Part shown: positions 43,100 through 52,292 of the stretch, piece by piece
How the letters are laid out: every line of letters begins with the position of its first letter
Position numbering within the stretch: position 1 is the first letter of the stretch
From: CAZPRY01 sp964589175
GTDB taxonomy: Bacteria > Fidelibacterota > UBA2242
Length of the DNA stretch: 64,000 bases
Assembly (NCBI GenBank): GCA_964589175.1
Contig: CAZPRY010000022.1
Span: forward strand, 1 to 64,000
Direction: 5' to 3'
The notes under the pieces: model-generated
What the model was told of the DNA's origin: nothing
The model's database searches: none
What the model saw: the letters and a program-made list of their open reading frames with translations, nothing else
Made by a program: the position numbers and the translations under genes

Positions 43100-43330
43100 C
43101 TCCGTTGATCGTTTCCGTACCTCCGTTGATCGTTTCGGTATCTCCGTTGATCATTTCGGTATCTCCGCTGATCGTTTCGGTATCTCCGCTGATCGTTTCG
43201 GTATCTCCGCTGATCGTTTCAGTATCTCCGCTGATCGTTTCGGTACCTCCGTTGATCGTTTCGGTATCTCCGCTGATCATTTCGGTATCTCCGTTGATCG
43301 TTTCGGTATCTCCGCAGGTCACTTCGGTTT
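43100..43330. repeat. Tandem array 3: 11 units of 21 bp
   Basis: Eleven uninterrupted units of 'CTCCGYTGATCRTTTCGGTA' plus one base (starts 43100, 43121 ... 43310), differing by one to three transitions; the last unit is most diverged. All frames are open. The minus strand reads heptapeptides 'GDTETIS/GDTETIN'; the plus strand reads 'DRFGISA'. Most variants are amino-acid changing in the minus frame, so selection for that protein is not obvious. It lies 93 bp after dispersed element B and 220 bp before the serine hydrolase gene. Confidence 0.93.
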
Positions 43331-43478
43331 GTCGATGGTGTTTTCCTGCTTCCTGTCTTCGTCCGGTTTTAAAAAGAAATCTTTGCGCCCTTTGCTTCCT
43401 TTGTCTCGAAGAGACCCCCACGGGGCGAGAGTACATCCCGGGCTACATTATTTCCTCACCATTGCGGATATTATTTTC

Positions 43479-43486
43479 TATCTTTG
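43479..43486 (+). promoter_or_regulatory. Candidate -7 element (TATCTTTG)
   Basis: An exact TAnnTTTG match lies 65 bp before the serine hydrolase ATG and just after array 3 and its 3' flank. It is the best Bacteroidota-type promoter match in the window. Confidence 0.4.
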
Positions 43487-43550
43487 TTCACAGTGAGAGG
43501 ATTATGGCAGATTCCAAAGAATTATTGACGAGAGATAGAGGGAGGCGAGT

Positions 43551-44969
43551 ATGAAGGGCTGGATCAAAAAACTACTGCTGGCGCTATTAATTTTTGTTAT
43601 CGTCCTGGTCGGTTTTGTCGGACTGCAATTATCGAAAATCGGTCCGGCGGCAACCGGCTATACGGCCAAGATGATCTGTTCGGCGATTTTTGTCGTGGGA
43701 CAGACGCCCGGCGAGGCTTACCAGGATTTCCCGGACAACCCGATCAAGCCGCTCCTGAAGATTAAGGTCGACAAAGAGAATCGAACGGTCACGGCTTCGC
43801 TGGCCGGCCTGTGCCCTCGAAAAGCCGTCTTTCGCGAAGGCTACGGCGCGACCCTGGTTTCCGCCAAAGGATTTTTACAGGACTTGCCGCCTTTCCCGCA
43901 GGACGATTTCGAGGCGAATATCGATGCGGAAAAGCTGCTCTGGCCGCAGGGCGAACTGGTTTCCCCGGAGCCGCTCCCGGAGGGCGTCATTGCGGAGAAA
44001 TTGCAGCAAGCCCTCGACAATGCCTTTTCCGAACCCAACCCGGAAACCCCGCGCCGCACGCGCGCCGTTGTTATCCTGAAAGGCGAACGCATCGTCGCCG
44101 AGCGCTACGGTTTCGGTTTTACGAAGGATACGCCGCTGCTGGGCTGGTCGATGACCAAGAGCATCGTCAACGCGCTGGTTGGAATATTGGTCGGCCAGGG
44201 CAAACTGGACATCTATTCACCGGCCCCGGTTCCGGAATGGAGTTCGCCGGACGATCCGCGGCACGCCATCACCACCGATCAGCTACTGCGCATGAGCAGC
44301 GGTTTGGAATTCCTGGAGGATTACGGCGACCTGGCTGGCGACGCGATCCAGATGTTGTACGTCGCCGACTGTGCAGCGGCGCTCGCCGCCAATAAGCCGC
44401 TGGTCGATGCGCCGGACAGTGTGTGGCATTATTCGAGCGGTACGGCCAACATCGTGGCCCGCATTGTACGGGAGACGCTGGGAGGAGCGCCGGAGGACTA
44501 CCTGGCCTTTCCGCAACGCAATTTATTTGCTCCGCTGGGGATGCGCGGAGCGCTGCTGGAACCCGATCCGTCCGGGATATTTGTCGGTTCTTCCTTCACA
44601 TATGCCACGGCCCGCGACTGGGCGCGCTTCGGCCTGTTCTATCTGCAGGACGGTGTCTGGAACGGAAAACGCGTTCTGCCCGAAGGCTGGGTGACGTATT
44701 CACGGACGCCGACGCCCAGGGCGCCGCAGGGCAAATACGGGGCCTTCTTTCGCATGAATGCGGGTATCGGCGGCGATCCGGCCACGCAGCCCTGGCCCGA
44801 ATTGCCGGCGGATATGTACTATGCCCACGGCCACGACGGGCAGGATGTGATCATCATCCCGTCGCGCGACCTGGTTATCGTGCGGCTCGGGTTGAGCCAG
44901 AAAAAGGGCGCCTGGGATATCGGCACGTTTGTCGGGGAAGTACTGGAGGCTTTTCCGGTAGAGCGATAG
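43551..44969 (+). CDS. Beta-lactamase-fold serine hydrolase, membrane-anchored
   Basis: 472 residues. An N-terminal membrane helix (about 6-26) anchors the protein. The serine beta-lactamase/DD-peptidase fold occupies about residues 155-465. Catalytic motifs are S200-M-T-K203 ('GWSMTKSIVNALVGILVGQG'), Y294 in 'WHYSSGT', and 'HGHDGQ' as the KTG equivalent. This is the class C (AmpC-like) family, which includes esterases, D-aminopeptidases and penicillin-binding proteins. Many are not true lactamases. It is probably periplasmic and acts on peptidoglycan peptides or small esters. It is transcribed toward the minus-strand CotH protein gene, with no terminator found in the 200 bp between. Confidence 0.9.
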   Translation: MKGWIKKLLLALLIFVIVLVGFVGLQLSKIGPAATGYTAKMICSAIFVVGQTPGEAYQDFPDNPIKPLLKIKVDKENRTVTASLAGLCPRKAVFREGYGATLVSAKGFLQDLPPFPQDDFEANIDAEKLLWPQGELVSPEPLPEGVIAEKLQQALDNAFSEPNPETPRRTRAVVILKGERIVAERYGFGFTKDTPLLGWSMTKSIVNALVGILVGQGKLDIYSPAPVPEWSSPDDPRHAITTDQLLRMSSGLEFLEDYGDLAGDAIQMLYVADCAAALAANKPLVDAPDSVWHYSSGTANIVARIVRETLGGAPEDYLAFPQRNLFAPLGMRGALLEPDPSGIFVGSSFTYATARDWARFGLFYLQDGVWNGKRVLPEGWVTYSRTPTPRAPQGKYGAFFRMNAGIGGDPATQPWPELPADMYYAHGHDGQDVIIIPSRDLVIVRLGLSQKKGAWDIGTFVGEVLEAFPVER

Positions 44970-45171
44970 ATTTCATCTGCGGTGCTTGGTGTTCGGGCAA
45001 TCGATCAGGAAGAGTGCCCGGGCGGCTGCGCGATCATCGGAAACCAGTTGGTGGACAAACTGGCTATGCTTAATTCCAGCGCTTTTACAGAACTATCAGA
45101 TCGCTGCGAGTACCACAATGATATCCGGCATACAGGCAAGACACAGGCAGTAAGGAATTGCTACGCTGCTT

Positions 45172-48138
45172 TTATCGCAAGAAAATCATTTTTCGGTTTT
45201 GCTCAAACGCCGCGGTTTTCAGCTGATAAAAATAGATACCGCTTGAAAGATCGGCCGCATCGAAAAATTCCGAGTATTCACCGGCGGTCAGGCGCTGATC
45301 GATCAAGGTTTTAATCTTCCGACCGGTGATATCATATATCGTAAGTTTGACATCGCTCTCCGTCTGCAATCTGAAACGGATTACAGTTGAGGCGTTAAAC
45401 GGATTGGGATAATTCTGATGGAGCTCGGTCGAGACCGGAATTTTCGCGCTTTCGTCCGTAATTGCGGTGGAAATATTCGCATATGCCGGACTGGGTACTG
45501 TGAAAAATTGAAAATTCGCGCCGCCATCCGGGAAGCGTCCGTAGGACACATTGCTCGTCTGACTGCCGAAAACAACTGTATCCAGAAAGACAAAACCTTC
45601 GTCCGTCTGCCTTGCCAGCCCGATTTGTTTGCCATCTCCACTGAGTTTGATATTGAGATGTAAAATTCCCTGGTCCGTATCTTTGTCGGCCCACAGGAGT
45701 AAAAACTCCCCCGGTTGGATTGTGGTTGAATCCGGCGAAGTGGCTGGAATCTGCCACATACCCGGCTCACTTAAATCATCCGTAACATAAAGTCCGCCGA
45801 TGTCTATCGCATCGGGGCTTTCATTATAGAGTTCGATCCAGTCATCATATTCGCCATTTTCATCGGGATGGCCTTGATCGTTCAGGGCCAGGAGTTCATT
45901 GATACACAAACCGGAAAACGCGCCCAACTCATCCGGCTCGAACAGTGCGTCCAATCGGCTGTCTGCCGTCAAAATAATCTCAATCGATTCATTTTCGGAT
46001 TCGGATATTCCCTGCCAGCCAGCAAATCGGTAGCCGTGTCGGGGTACGGCCCGGCAATGAATAGGGATATCTTTCAGATAAGTTCCGCTGAATTGTTGAC
46101 CGGGGATTTTGACCGCGCTGAGAAATATGTCGCCCATTTCCGGATCATTGGAATTCACGGTGAGTTGGACCGAGCCGCTGAGGCCAAACTTGCCGATAAT
46201 ATGCTTTATGACCTGTTCCGGTCGTTTTGTGGCAAACTCCCGCATCACACCGATATGATAAGCCCAGCCTCCGTTGAACGAGGTTGATTTCTCCCATTTT
46301 CGGATGTGCCGCGGAATTTCGGCTTCAATATTGGTTTTCAGGCTGTCGATGAAATACAACACCCTATCGGGTGCGAAAGTCATGTTCAAATGGCTGGCAA
46401 AGCGCTGGATGAACTGATTTTTAAATTCATTGTTTTCCAGCAATTTTCTGATCAGCAGGGTCGACCAGGAGGGATTGGCGTAATAAGTGCCCGTTGGGGA
46501 GGTCACAATGTCCAGCGTATTGCTGTTAAACTGCCCGCGATCATGCGCCCCGAATCCCAAATCCGTATCGAACAGAATCCAGCGCCAACGATGATTTTCT
46601 CCGTGCTGACGCCAATATTTGATATTGCCTGCCGGCCAGTCAATGTTGGCGAAATAGATCTCCGCAATTATGTAATTAAGATATTCGTCGATATCCATCT
46701 GCGTCTTGACCCAGTTATAGTGTTCCGAATCCGCCATGTCATGGGTCTTAATATAATTAATCATATTCGTATACAATGTGGCCGACCCCTGTTTGATATT
46801 GGCGTTGCTGTACAGAATATCGATTTCATCCGGATTGATTCCGTAATTGGATGCCAGATAATGTTCATTGTGTTTTTCGCGAATGCCGTGGATACCCCAA
46901 TATTCACCGTTTAGAAAAAGGAGCGCCGGCTGGTAAGCCTGCCAGTCGATGTCCATGCAGTTTTTCACCAGAGTTTGCATCAATCCGTCCCGGAACATAG
47001 CGCGCCACCAATCCTGCCCGCTGTTGCGGAGAATGAAACTGTTATATTCTTCTATCGGTTTGTCGCGAAAAAGAGGGTACTGTATTTTGGACGCGCCGTA
47101 CTGAGAGCGAGTATAGATGGCCAATGTCTTTTGCGGATATAGACGCGTACAACCTCCGCCTATCTGCATACCGGCATCGATCTTAAAGCCCAGACTGCCG
47201 CTGGTTTCGTACAGTTCCAGGCTGATCGGACGTTCCCAGGGCTGATTCCAATTTCGCGGTTCGCTGCTGCAGAAACCGGAAACACCGTTTGTGCCTATTA
47301 CATAAATTCCGATCTGATCATCCCACAGATTCGCCGGATCGGTGGCGATGGAAACCACCGGGAGCGTCGTTGTTTCATCAATGAAATACGTATAGGTGAT
47401 GACTTTGCTGGGCAGGTAGCCTTCACGAAAGGACTGGGCGCGAATGACGGTTGTGGAATCCAGTAGAATCGGGACTGAATAAAGAGAAGATTGAAGATTC
47501 GGGAGTGAACAGTCTCGCGTATATCGAATCGTATCGGTGGGCGTTTTTGCGATTAATTCGATCGAGAGCAGTCCCTGGTAAAAACCGCCATCCTTTGAGA
47601 AGTCGGGATTTTGTATTATTCCACTGAATCCGGGAGTTATATTGGAGGTCCCGGGGGTGGGCTGATCAAAGAAAACCCAGTTTTCGCCGGCGTCCGGGTA
47701 GCGTCCAAAGGAAATATCCGCTATTTGCTCTGAATAGCGAATCGTATCCATCGTTTTTCCGTCGTTCGTAAACAGGCCGATTTCTTCGCCGCTTTTCGAG
47801 AGACTGAAATTGCAGTGGCGACCGTCATCCCTTCCGTCCGCCCAAAACAGAACAGAGCTTTTCGGGCTGATTTTAATATCGCTCGGGATTTGCCATTTTT
47901 GCGTTTCGGCAATATCATCAGTCAGAAAATAACCGCCGATATCCACGGTTGTATCCTCTGCGTTATAAATTTCCAGCCAATCGGCATATTCCTTGAAATC
48001 GGCCGAAAGAATGCCGCAGGAGTTGGAGGCCATGAACTCATTGATCCGTATCTTCGGAATCTGCTCCTGTGAAAACAGAGTGTTGAGAAGACCCAGTCCC
48101 ACAATTATAGACAGGTAACTCAAATTTGTTTTCTTCAT
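45172..48138 (-). CDS. Large secreted CotH/lamin-tail protein with T9SS sorting domain
   Basis: 988 residues from ATG 48138. A signal peptide ends near residue 24 ('LLNTLFSQEQ'). A first lamin-tail domain (about 30-160: 'RINEFMASNSCG', 'DWLEIYNAEDTTVDIGGYFLTDD') is followed by a chitobiase-C-like sandwich (about 180-250). A CotH kinase domain follows (about 265-640: 'LFLNGEYWGIHGIREKHNEHYL', 'RWILFDTDLGFG'). A second lamin-tail domain lies near 725-880 ('CINELLALNDQG', 'DWIELYNESPDAIDIGGLYVTDD'), and a T9SS type-A domain ends the protein ('NYPNPFNASTVIRFRL', 'GIYFYQLKT', MIFLR). It is probably exposed on the cell surface. The architecture is common in FCB bacteria; the substrate is unknown. 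Confidence 0.92.
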   Translation of the reverse strand: MKKTNLSYLSIIVGLGLLNTLFSQEQIPKIRINEFMASNSCGILSADFKEYADWLEIYNAEDTTVDIGGYFLTDDIAETQKWQIPSDIKISPKSSVLFWADGRDDGRHCNFSLSKSGEEIGLFTNDGKTMDTIRYSEQIADISFGRYPDAGENWVFFDQPTPGTSNITPGFSGIIQNPDFSKDGGFYQGLLSIELIAKTPTDTIRYTRDCSLPNLQSSLYSVPILLDSTTVIRAQSFREGYLPSKVITYTYFIDETTTLPVVSIATDPANLWDDQIGIYVIGTNGVSGFCSSEPRNWNQPWERPISLELYETSGSLGFKIDAGMQIGGGCTRLYPQKTLAIYTRSQYGASKIQYPLFRDKPIEEYNSFILRNSGQDWWRAMFRDGLMQTLVKNCMDIDWQAYQPALLFLNGEYWGIHGIREKHNEHYLASNYGINPDEIDILYSNANIKQGSATLYTNMINYIKTHDMADSEHYNWVKTQMDIDEYLNYIIAEIYFANIDWPAGNIKYWRQHGENHRWRWILFDTDLGFGAHDRGQFNSNTLDIVTSPTGTYYANPSWSTLLIRKLLENNEFKNQFIQRFASHLNMTFAPDRVLYFIDSLKTNIEAEIPRHIRKWEKSTSFNGGWAYHIGVMREFATKRPEQVIKHIIGKFGLSGSVQLTVNSNDPEMGDIFLSAVKIPGQQFSGTYLKDIPIHCRAVPRHGYRFAGWQGISESENESIEIILTADSRLDALFEPDELGAFSGLCINELLALNDQGHPDENGEYDDWIELYNESPDAIDIGGLYVTDDLSEPGMWQIPATSPDSTTIQPGEFLLLWADKDTDQGILHLNIKLSGDGKQIGLARQTDEGFVFLDTVVFGSQTSNVSYGRFPDGGANFQFFTVPSPAYANISTAITDESAKIPVSTELHQNYPNPFNASTVIRFRLQTESDVKLTIYDITGRKIKTLIDQRLTAGEYSEFFDAADLSSGIYFYQLKTAAFEQNRKMIFLR

Positions 48139-48459
48139 ATTTGAACTCAACGCCTTTTTGATCGTTTCCCCGGAATTCCAGAATTTCCACCAATCGCCTG
48201 TTCAGTATAAGTTATGGCTTGTTTTTCATAAGGAAAAGAGGGAAGACGCCGGTTTTTCACTTATTATTCATTCGGGTACTACCAGGATTTTACAGGTGGA
48301 CGTAACGAACTTCAAATGGAGGAAACTCTAAAGACTTTTTCGGGAATATCGACTGGGCGGCTTTTACAGAACTTTTACTATTTTCGACTGCAATAACAAT
48401 GTAATATTGGCCGTGTCGTATTTCGACTTCTTGATAACTGTAACAATGGAGATGAGAAC

Positions 48460-49113
48460 TTGTTGGAACATCATCAAACCGCACCCCTGGACAATCCGTT
48501 TGGCGAGGAACTCGTCAACAGTATTACGCACGGCATCGGCGTTCTGCTGAGCATCGCCGGGCTGGTCATGCTAATTGTTTTGGCCGTTATGCGCGGGAAC
48601 GCCTGGCATGTGGTCAGCTTCACGATTTTCGGCAGCACCCTGATCCTGCTCTACCTGGCATCGACGCTCTACCACAGCTTCTGGAATCTGAAGGTTAAAA
48701 ACATCTTCGCGCGTATGGACCACTCGGCCATTTTCCTCCTGATCGCCGGGACCTACACGCCCTTCGTGCTGACCAATCTGCGCGGGCCGTGGGGCTGGAC
48801 GATTTTCGGCATTATCTGGGGCCTGGCGATCGCCGGTGTTGTTCTGCGCTCGATTTACCTTGAAAAGTACAGGGTGTCTTCGGTGGTGCTTTATATCGGT
48901 ATGGGCTGGCTGATGCTGATTGCAATTCGCCCGGCCATGCAGAGTATTCCGCGTCTCAGCCTGTTATTTTTATTACTGGGCGGCATTTTTTATACGGTCG
49001 GGGTGATCTTTTATTCATGGAAGAAACTGCCGTATAACCACGGAATCTGGCACCTCTTCGTCATGGCCGGCAGCATTATGCACTATTTTGCGGTAATCTA
49101 CAGCCTGACTTGA
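48460..49113 (+). CDS. Hemolysin III family membrane protein
   Basis: 217 residues with seven predicted helices. The signature 'EELVNSITHGIGVLLSIAGL' (near residue 15) and 'HSAIFLLIAGTYTPF' (near 85) are diagnostic of the HlyIII/PAQR-related YqfA group. A conserved C-terminal 'HGIWHLFVMAGSIMHY' carries the expected metal-binding histidines. The family has a ceramidase-like zinc fold; the bacterial role is unclear despite the name. Translation starts at TTG (48460 or 48463) with GGAG eight bases upstream. Confidence 0.9.
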   Translation: MLEHHQTAPLDNPFGEELVNSITHGIGVLLSIAGLVMLIVLAVMRGNAWHVVSFTIFGSTLILLYLASTLYHSFWNLKVKNIFARMDHSAIFLLIAGTYTPFVLTNLRGPWGWTIFGIIWGLAIAGVVLRSIYLEKYRVSSVVLYIGMGWLMLIAIRPAMQSIPRLSLLFLLLGGIFYTVGVIFYSWKKLPYNHGIWHLFVMAGSIMHYFAVIYSLT

Positions 49114-49143
49114 AATGGTTGAATTATACGAAGAAATGCGTTG

Positions 49144-50055
49144 CTACGGAAAAGTGATGTCGCTGAGCCTGAGCGCACGCTGCTGTTTGCTTCCGAAAGT
49201 GAATGATATTCCGTAATGCGGCTGATGCCGGCCGTACTGGTTATCGGTCATCCAGATGGCAAAATGCTTTGTTTGGAAAATATTAGCCACGAACATAATC
49301 CCATAGCTGACTCCCCGGTCGAAAAGCGGTTCGAGTAGATCCCCCCGGCGAAAATAGCGGATGTACCCGGCGCGAGCCTGGACTTCGAGACTGAAATTTG
49401 GATTATTCTTATTCAGTTTGCAGATTGTGTTGAGACCGATCCGGTAATTACTCGGTGCGGCAGCCGTTCGAAAGGAACTGCTGAGATAGCTGCTAAGGGT
49501 GAGGTATTCACCCCGCCGAATATAAGGTTCGACTTTTACGGATAGCATTAATCCAGTTCGATTTGCTCCGGAGTAGGGGAGTTCGACTTTGGTAAAACCG
49601 AAAATTTCGTGAAAGCCGGTCTGCAACCCACTGCCGCCGAAATTGCCCCGCGCAATGATGCCGGTGCCGGCCTGCAGCAGGGCGCGACGGGTGTCCTTTT
49701 CGACGGAAAACTTCAGCGCCAACAGATCAAAACGATAGTTGTCCGTTTTATTGGTCAGAATGTTGTAATAGATATCGATCATCCACCAGTGGTTAATCTT
49801 CTCGAAATCGATCTGCGACCAGAAACTGGCCGTAACGTAGTTATCGTTTCCATCTTTCATGAATTTATCCAGAAACTCGAAGATCAGATTATCGTTCCAA
49901 TAGCCGAATGTGATCTGATGGGGAACCGGGCTAGCCGCGTCCGGAGTCGAATATGGGTAATCGGCGGCATTCTGTGAGAAACCGGACAGAGGCGCCAACC
50001 AGAAGAACAGGAGCGAGGTGAGCAGGGCAAGCGGCATCAGGCGCTGTGTTTTCAT
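49144..50055 (-). CDS. Putative outer-membrane barrel protein
   Basis: 303 residues with a signal peptide ending near 'SGFSQN' (residue 29). The rest is beta-barrel-like with alternating aromatic residues. 'GYWNDNLIFEFLDKFMKDGNDNYVTASFW' near the start is loosely like the lipid A deacylase LpxR pattern ('NDN.f...D.~YT'), but catalytic residues cannot be confirmed, so the match is weak. Four C-terminal strands include 'YGISFTFGSKQQRALR'. The gene converges with hemolysin III and precedes two other minus-strand outer-membrane proteins. Confidence 0.65.
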   Translation of the reverse strand: MKTQRLMPLALLTSLLFFWLAPLSGFSQNAADYPYSTPDAASPVPHQITFGYWNDNLIFEFLDKFMKDGNDNYVTASFWSQIDFEKINHWWMIDIYYNILTNKTDNYRFDLLALKFSVEKDTRRALLQAGTGIIARGNFGGSGLQTGFHEIFGFTKVELPYSGANRTGLMLSVKVEPYIRRGEYLTLSSYLSSSFRTAAAPSNYRIGLNTICKLNKNNPNFSLEVQARAGYIRYFRRGDLLEPLFDRGVSYGIMFVANIFQTKHFAIWMTDNQYGRHQPHYGISFTFGSKQQRALRLSDITFP

Positions 50056-50122
50056 CGTCTGAATTTAGCACCGCTTCTTTCAGTGTTCAAAATGTATTTG
50101 CATCAGTTGAATGAACGACCCG

Positions 50123-50947
50123 CTAAAAGATCACTCTTGCGCCGAGCTGTCCCATTTGATTATCATTGTCCGGGTAAAAATTATCGTATAGCGTGTAAGT
50201 ATAGAAGAAACCGGCGAAATTCACTGCCCCTTTTCGAAATAAATTCAAAGTCAGGTTGATCTTATGTTCGGTGCCGGAATCGGTTAAAAACCAGGTATTC
50301 TGACTCAGACCTGCAAAAGCAGCCCATTTTTTGTATGCCCCCAGATGATAGCGAAGCAAACTGAAGACCTCGTATTTGAAATGATGATTCATGCCGGTGT
50401 AAACGTTCCCCCTGGGTTTGATGAACACGCCCGCATTGATCTGGGCGTCCAACGTATTGAGAAACCGGTTCTGCACTTTGCGGTACTCCTCCGGCAGGTA
50501 CAGATAATACGCCCCTTTGGAGCCGACCCCAAGCTGAATGCTGTTCCACCAGATAGGCGTACCCGTTTCAGATTGACTTATTTTATGAATACTGCCCCGA
50601 TAAAAGCTGCCCTTGATGAGCCAGTTGTCAAATTCGTAGCGAGCGCTTGCGGCCAGATTGTACCGAATTTTGTTTAGTTTGAAACCGGATACCTGGCCGA
50701 GATTCATCAGGGTTGTATTGCCGATCATTCCATAAACAGTGGTTCTTCCGAAATTGAAGATGTCGACGCTGGAAAGAAACTCAGCCCGGTAACCCGGGTA
50801 AGTATCCTTTTCCTTCGGAACACCGGTCACATAGGGCGCAAAAGCGATATAACCGTGGGTATGCATAAGGAGTTCTGCATAGGCCATGGATTGCAGCAGC
50901 AGTAATGCAATAACGATGATGTGTCTGCTGTGTTGTTTCCGTTTCAT
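50123..50947 (-). CDS. Outer-membrane protein, paralogue of the gene upstream
   Basis: 274 residues with a signal peptide ('IIVIALLLLQSMAYAE'). About 12 beta-strand segments follow. Distinctive motifs 'THGYIAF', 'WWNSIQLGVGSKGAYYLYLPEEYR' and 'VNFAGFFYTYTLYDNF' recur almost unchanged in the neighbour at 50982-51818, so the two arose by tandem duplication. It ends in aromatic 'GARVIF', as expected for a barrel. Function unknown. Confidence 0.75.
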   Translation of the reverse strand: MKRKQHSRHIIVIALLLLQSMAYAELLMHTHGYIAFAPYVTGVPKEKDTYPGYRAEFLSSVDIFNFGRTTVYGMIGNTTLMNLGQVSGFKLNKIRYNLAASARYEFDNWLIKGSFYRGSIHKISQSETGTPIWWNSIQLGVGSKGAYYLYLPEEYRKVQNRFLNTLDAQINAGVFIKPRGNVYTGMNHHFKYEVFSLLRYHLGAYKKWAAFAGLSQNTWFLTDSGTEHKINLTLNLFRKGAVNFAGFFYTYTLYDNFYPDNDNQMGQLGARVIF

Positions 50948-50981
50948 TGATTTACTTTATAGTCTCTTTTTAGAGAAATGG

Positions 50982-51818
50982 TTAAAAAACAACTCTGACT
51001 CCCAGCGCCCCCAGCGAATCTTCGTTATCATGCAGAAATGTATCATACAAATAATAAGTATAAAAAATGCCGGCAAAGTTGACGGTGCCCCGCCGGAAGA
51101 AATTGACTGTGACGCCAATCTTGTGTTCGACTGAGTGATCGGCGTTGACCCAGAGATTTTGCCGAAGGCTGACGAAAGAAGCCCAGTTCCAATAGCTGCC
51201 GATATGATAACGCAGCAGGCTGAACAATTCGTAGCGGTAGTTATGATTTTGACCGGTGGTAATCGTGTTTTGAGCCGGAATAATCCGCCCGAAATTGATC
51301 TGGGCATCCCAGGAATTTAGAAATTTATTGTTTATTCGTCGATACTGATCGCGCAGGTACAAATAATAAGCGCCTTTGGTGCCGATGCCGATTTGGAGAC
51401 TGTTCCACCATGTAGAACCTCTCTGGAATCCCGGGATGATCTCTTCACGCTGGTCGATGAGGTGAATACATTCATGAAATAATGTCCCTTTGATCAGCCA
51501 CTTATCGAACTCAATGCGGAATCCGGGCGACAGCGTGTAGCGAATCCTGTTTAATCTCCAGGCCAGGGAATCTGAATGGGAAATCATGGTGGTATTGCCG
51601 AGCAGAGCGTTCAGGTACAAGCGATTCCAGCGGTAAACATCCACATAAGCCATCGTTTCGGAGCGATAGGCCGGATATTCACCCCGGGTTTCGCTAATGC
51701 CGTGGATATAAGATTCCAGTGTGATGTATCCATGAGTGGACATGACCAACCCGGCATTGACGCATATCGGGAGTAAAAGGACAAGTGCGAGTATGTATGG
51801 ATTGATTTTATGCTTCAT
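50982..51818 (-). CDS. Outer-membrane protein, tandem paralogue
   Basis: 278 residues from ATG 51818; a longer frame to 52028 adds a non-signal-like leader and is rejected. A signal peptide ('ILALVLLLPICVNAG') precedes a barrel-like region. Shared landmarks with the 50123-50947 protein are 'STHGYITL', 'STWWNSLQIGIGTKGAYYLYLRDQYR', 'YRYELFSLLRYHIGSYWNWASF' and 'VNFAGIFYTYYLYDTF', ending 'GVRVVF'. A 'HECIHLIDQ' stretch resembles a zinc motif (HExxH) but sits in the barrel and is absent from the paralogue, so it is probably chance. 34 bp separate the genes. Confidence 0.75.
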   Translation of the reverse strand: MKHKINPYILALVLLLPICVNAGLVMSTHGYITLESYIHGISETRGEYPAYRSETMAYVDVYRWNRLYLNALLGNTTMISHSDSLAWRLNRIRYTLSPGFRIEFDKWLIKGTLFHECIHLIDQREEIIPGFQRGSTWWNSLQIGIGTKGAYYLYLRDQYRRINNKFLNSWDAQINFGRIIPAQNTITTGQNHNYRYELFSLLRYHIGSYWNWASFVSLRQNLWVNADHSVEHKIGVTVNFFRRGTVNFAGIFYTYYLYDTFLHDNEDSLGALGVRVVF

Positions 51819-52091
51819 GGAAGTTCTGCGATTCGCTTGCCAGAAATATACAACTTTGCTATGAGAAATTCGAAAGATTTTGAAAAAGGTAAGTTTCGCA
51901 GGCCTGCTGATAGTCTCCCTATATTTCGAGACGGCTTCCGTCGAGATCGTGATCCCGGTTGTTTTTTTGCGGAGGTTAAACACGCCGCTGCAGCCGGTCA
52001 CTGGTACCAGGTTCGATACATTTCTCAATGCTTACAATTGCATTCACATATTACGACATGTAGATTGATTGTAGCATAGGAGGAAAAAACA

Positions 52092-52292
52092 ATGCCGACT
52101 AAGCTTGCAATAGACGATCAATTACTGGAAACCGCCAAAGAGGTCGGTAAGCACAAGACCAAAAAGGCGGCTGTCACGGAGGCGCTCGAAGAGTATATTC
52201 TGCGTCGTCGCCAGATGAAGATTCTGGATTTTTTCGGTGAGGTGGATTACGACCCTGACTACGACTACAAGAAACAGAAAAATATGTTATGA
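52092..52292 (+). CDS. vapB: VapB-family antitoxin (orphan)
   Basis: 66 residues. 'LAIDDQLLETAKEVGKHKTKKAAVTEALEEYILRRRQ' is the VapB ribbon-helix-helix/helix region (PF09957 type), and 'ILDFFGEVDYDPDYDYKKQ' is the C-terminal toxin-binding segment. AGGAGG precedes the ATG. The stop overlaps the vapC ATG (ATGA), as in intact systems, but vapC is broken, so the antitoxin is now orphaned. It may still bind its operator or related VapC toxins elsewhere. Confidence 0.9.
   Translation: MPTKLAIDDQLLETAKEVGKHKTKKAAVTEALEEYILRRRQMKILDFFGEVDYDPDYDYKKQKNML

Noticed and set aside
43053..43554. Plus- and minus-strand frames across array 3 as genes
   Set aside because: All frames are open because the unit is 21 bp; no frame has an RBS or a conserved non-repeat domain.
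44970..45171. Possible gene remnant after the serine hydrolase
   Set aside because: A 110-codon plus-strand frame is partly antisense to the CotH/lamin-tail gene and shows no recognisable motif.
51460..51480. HExxH-like 'HECIH' zinc motif in an outer-membrane protein
   Set aside because: The motif lies in a predicted barrel strand and turn and is missing from the close paralogue, so it is most likely coincidental.
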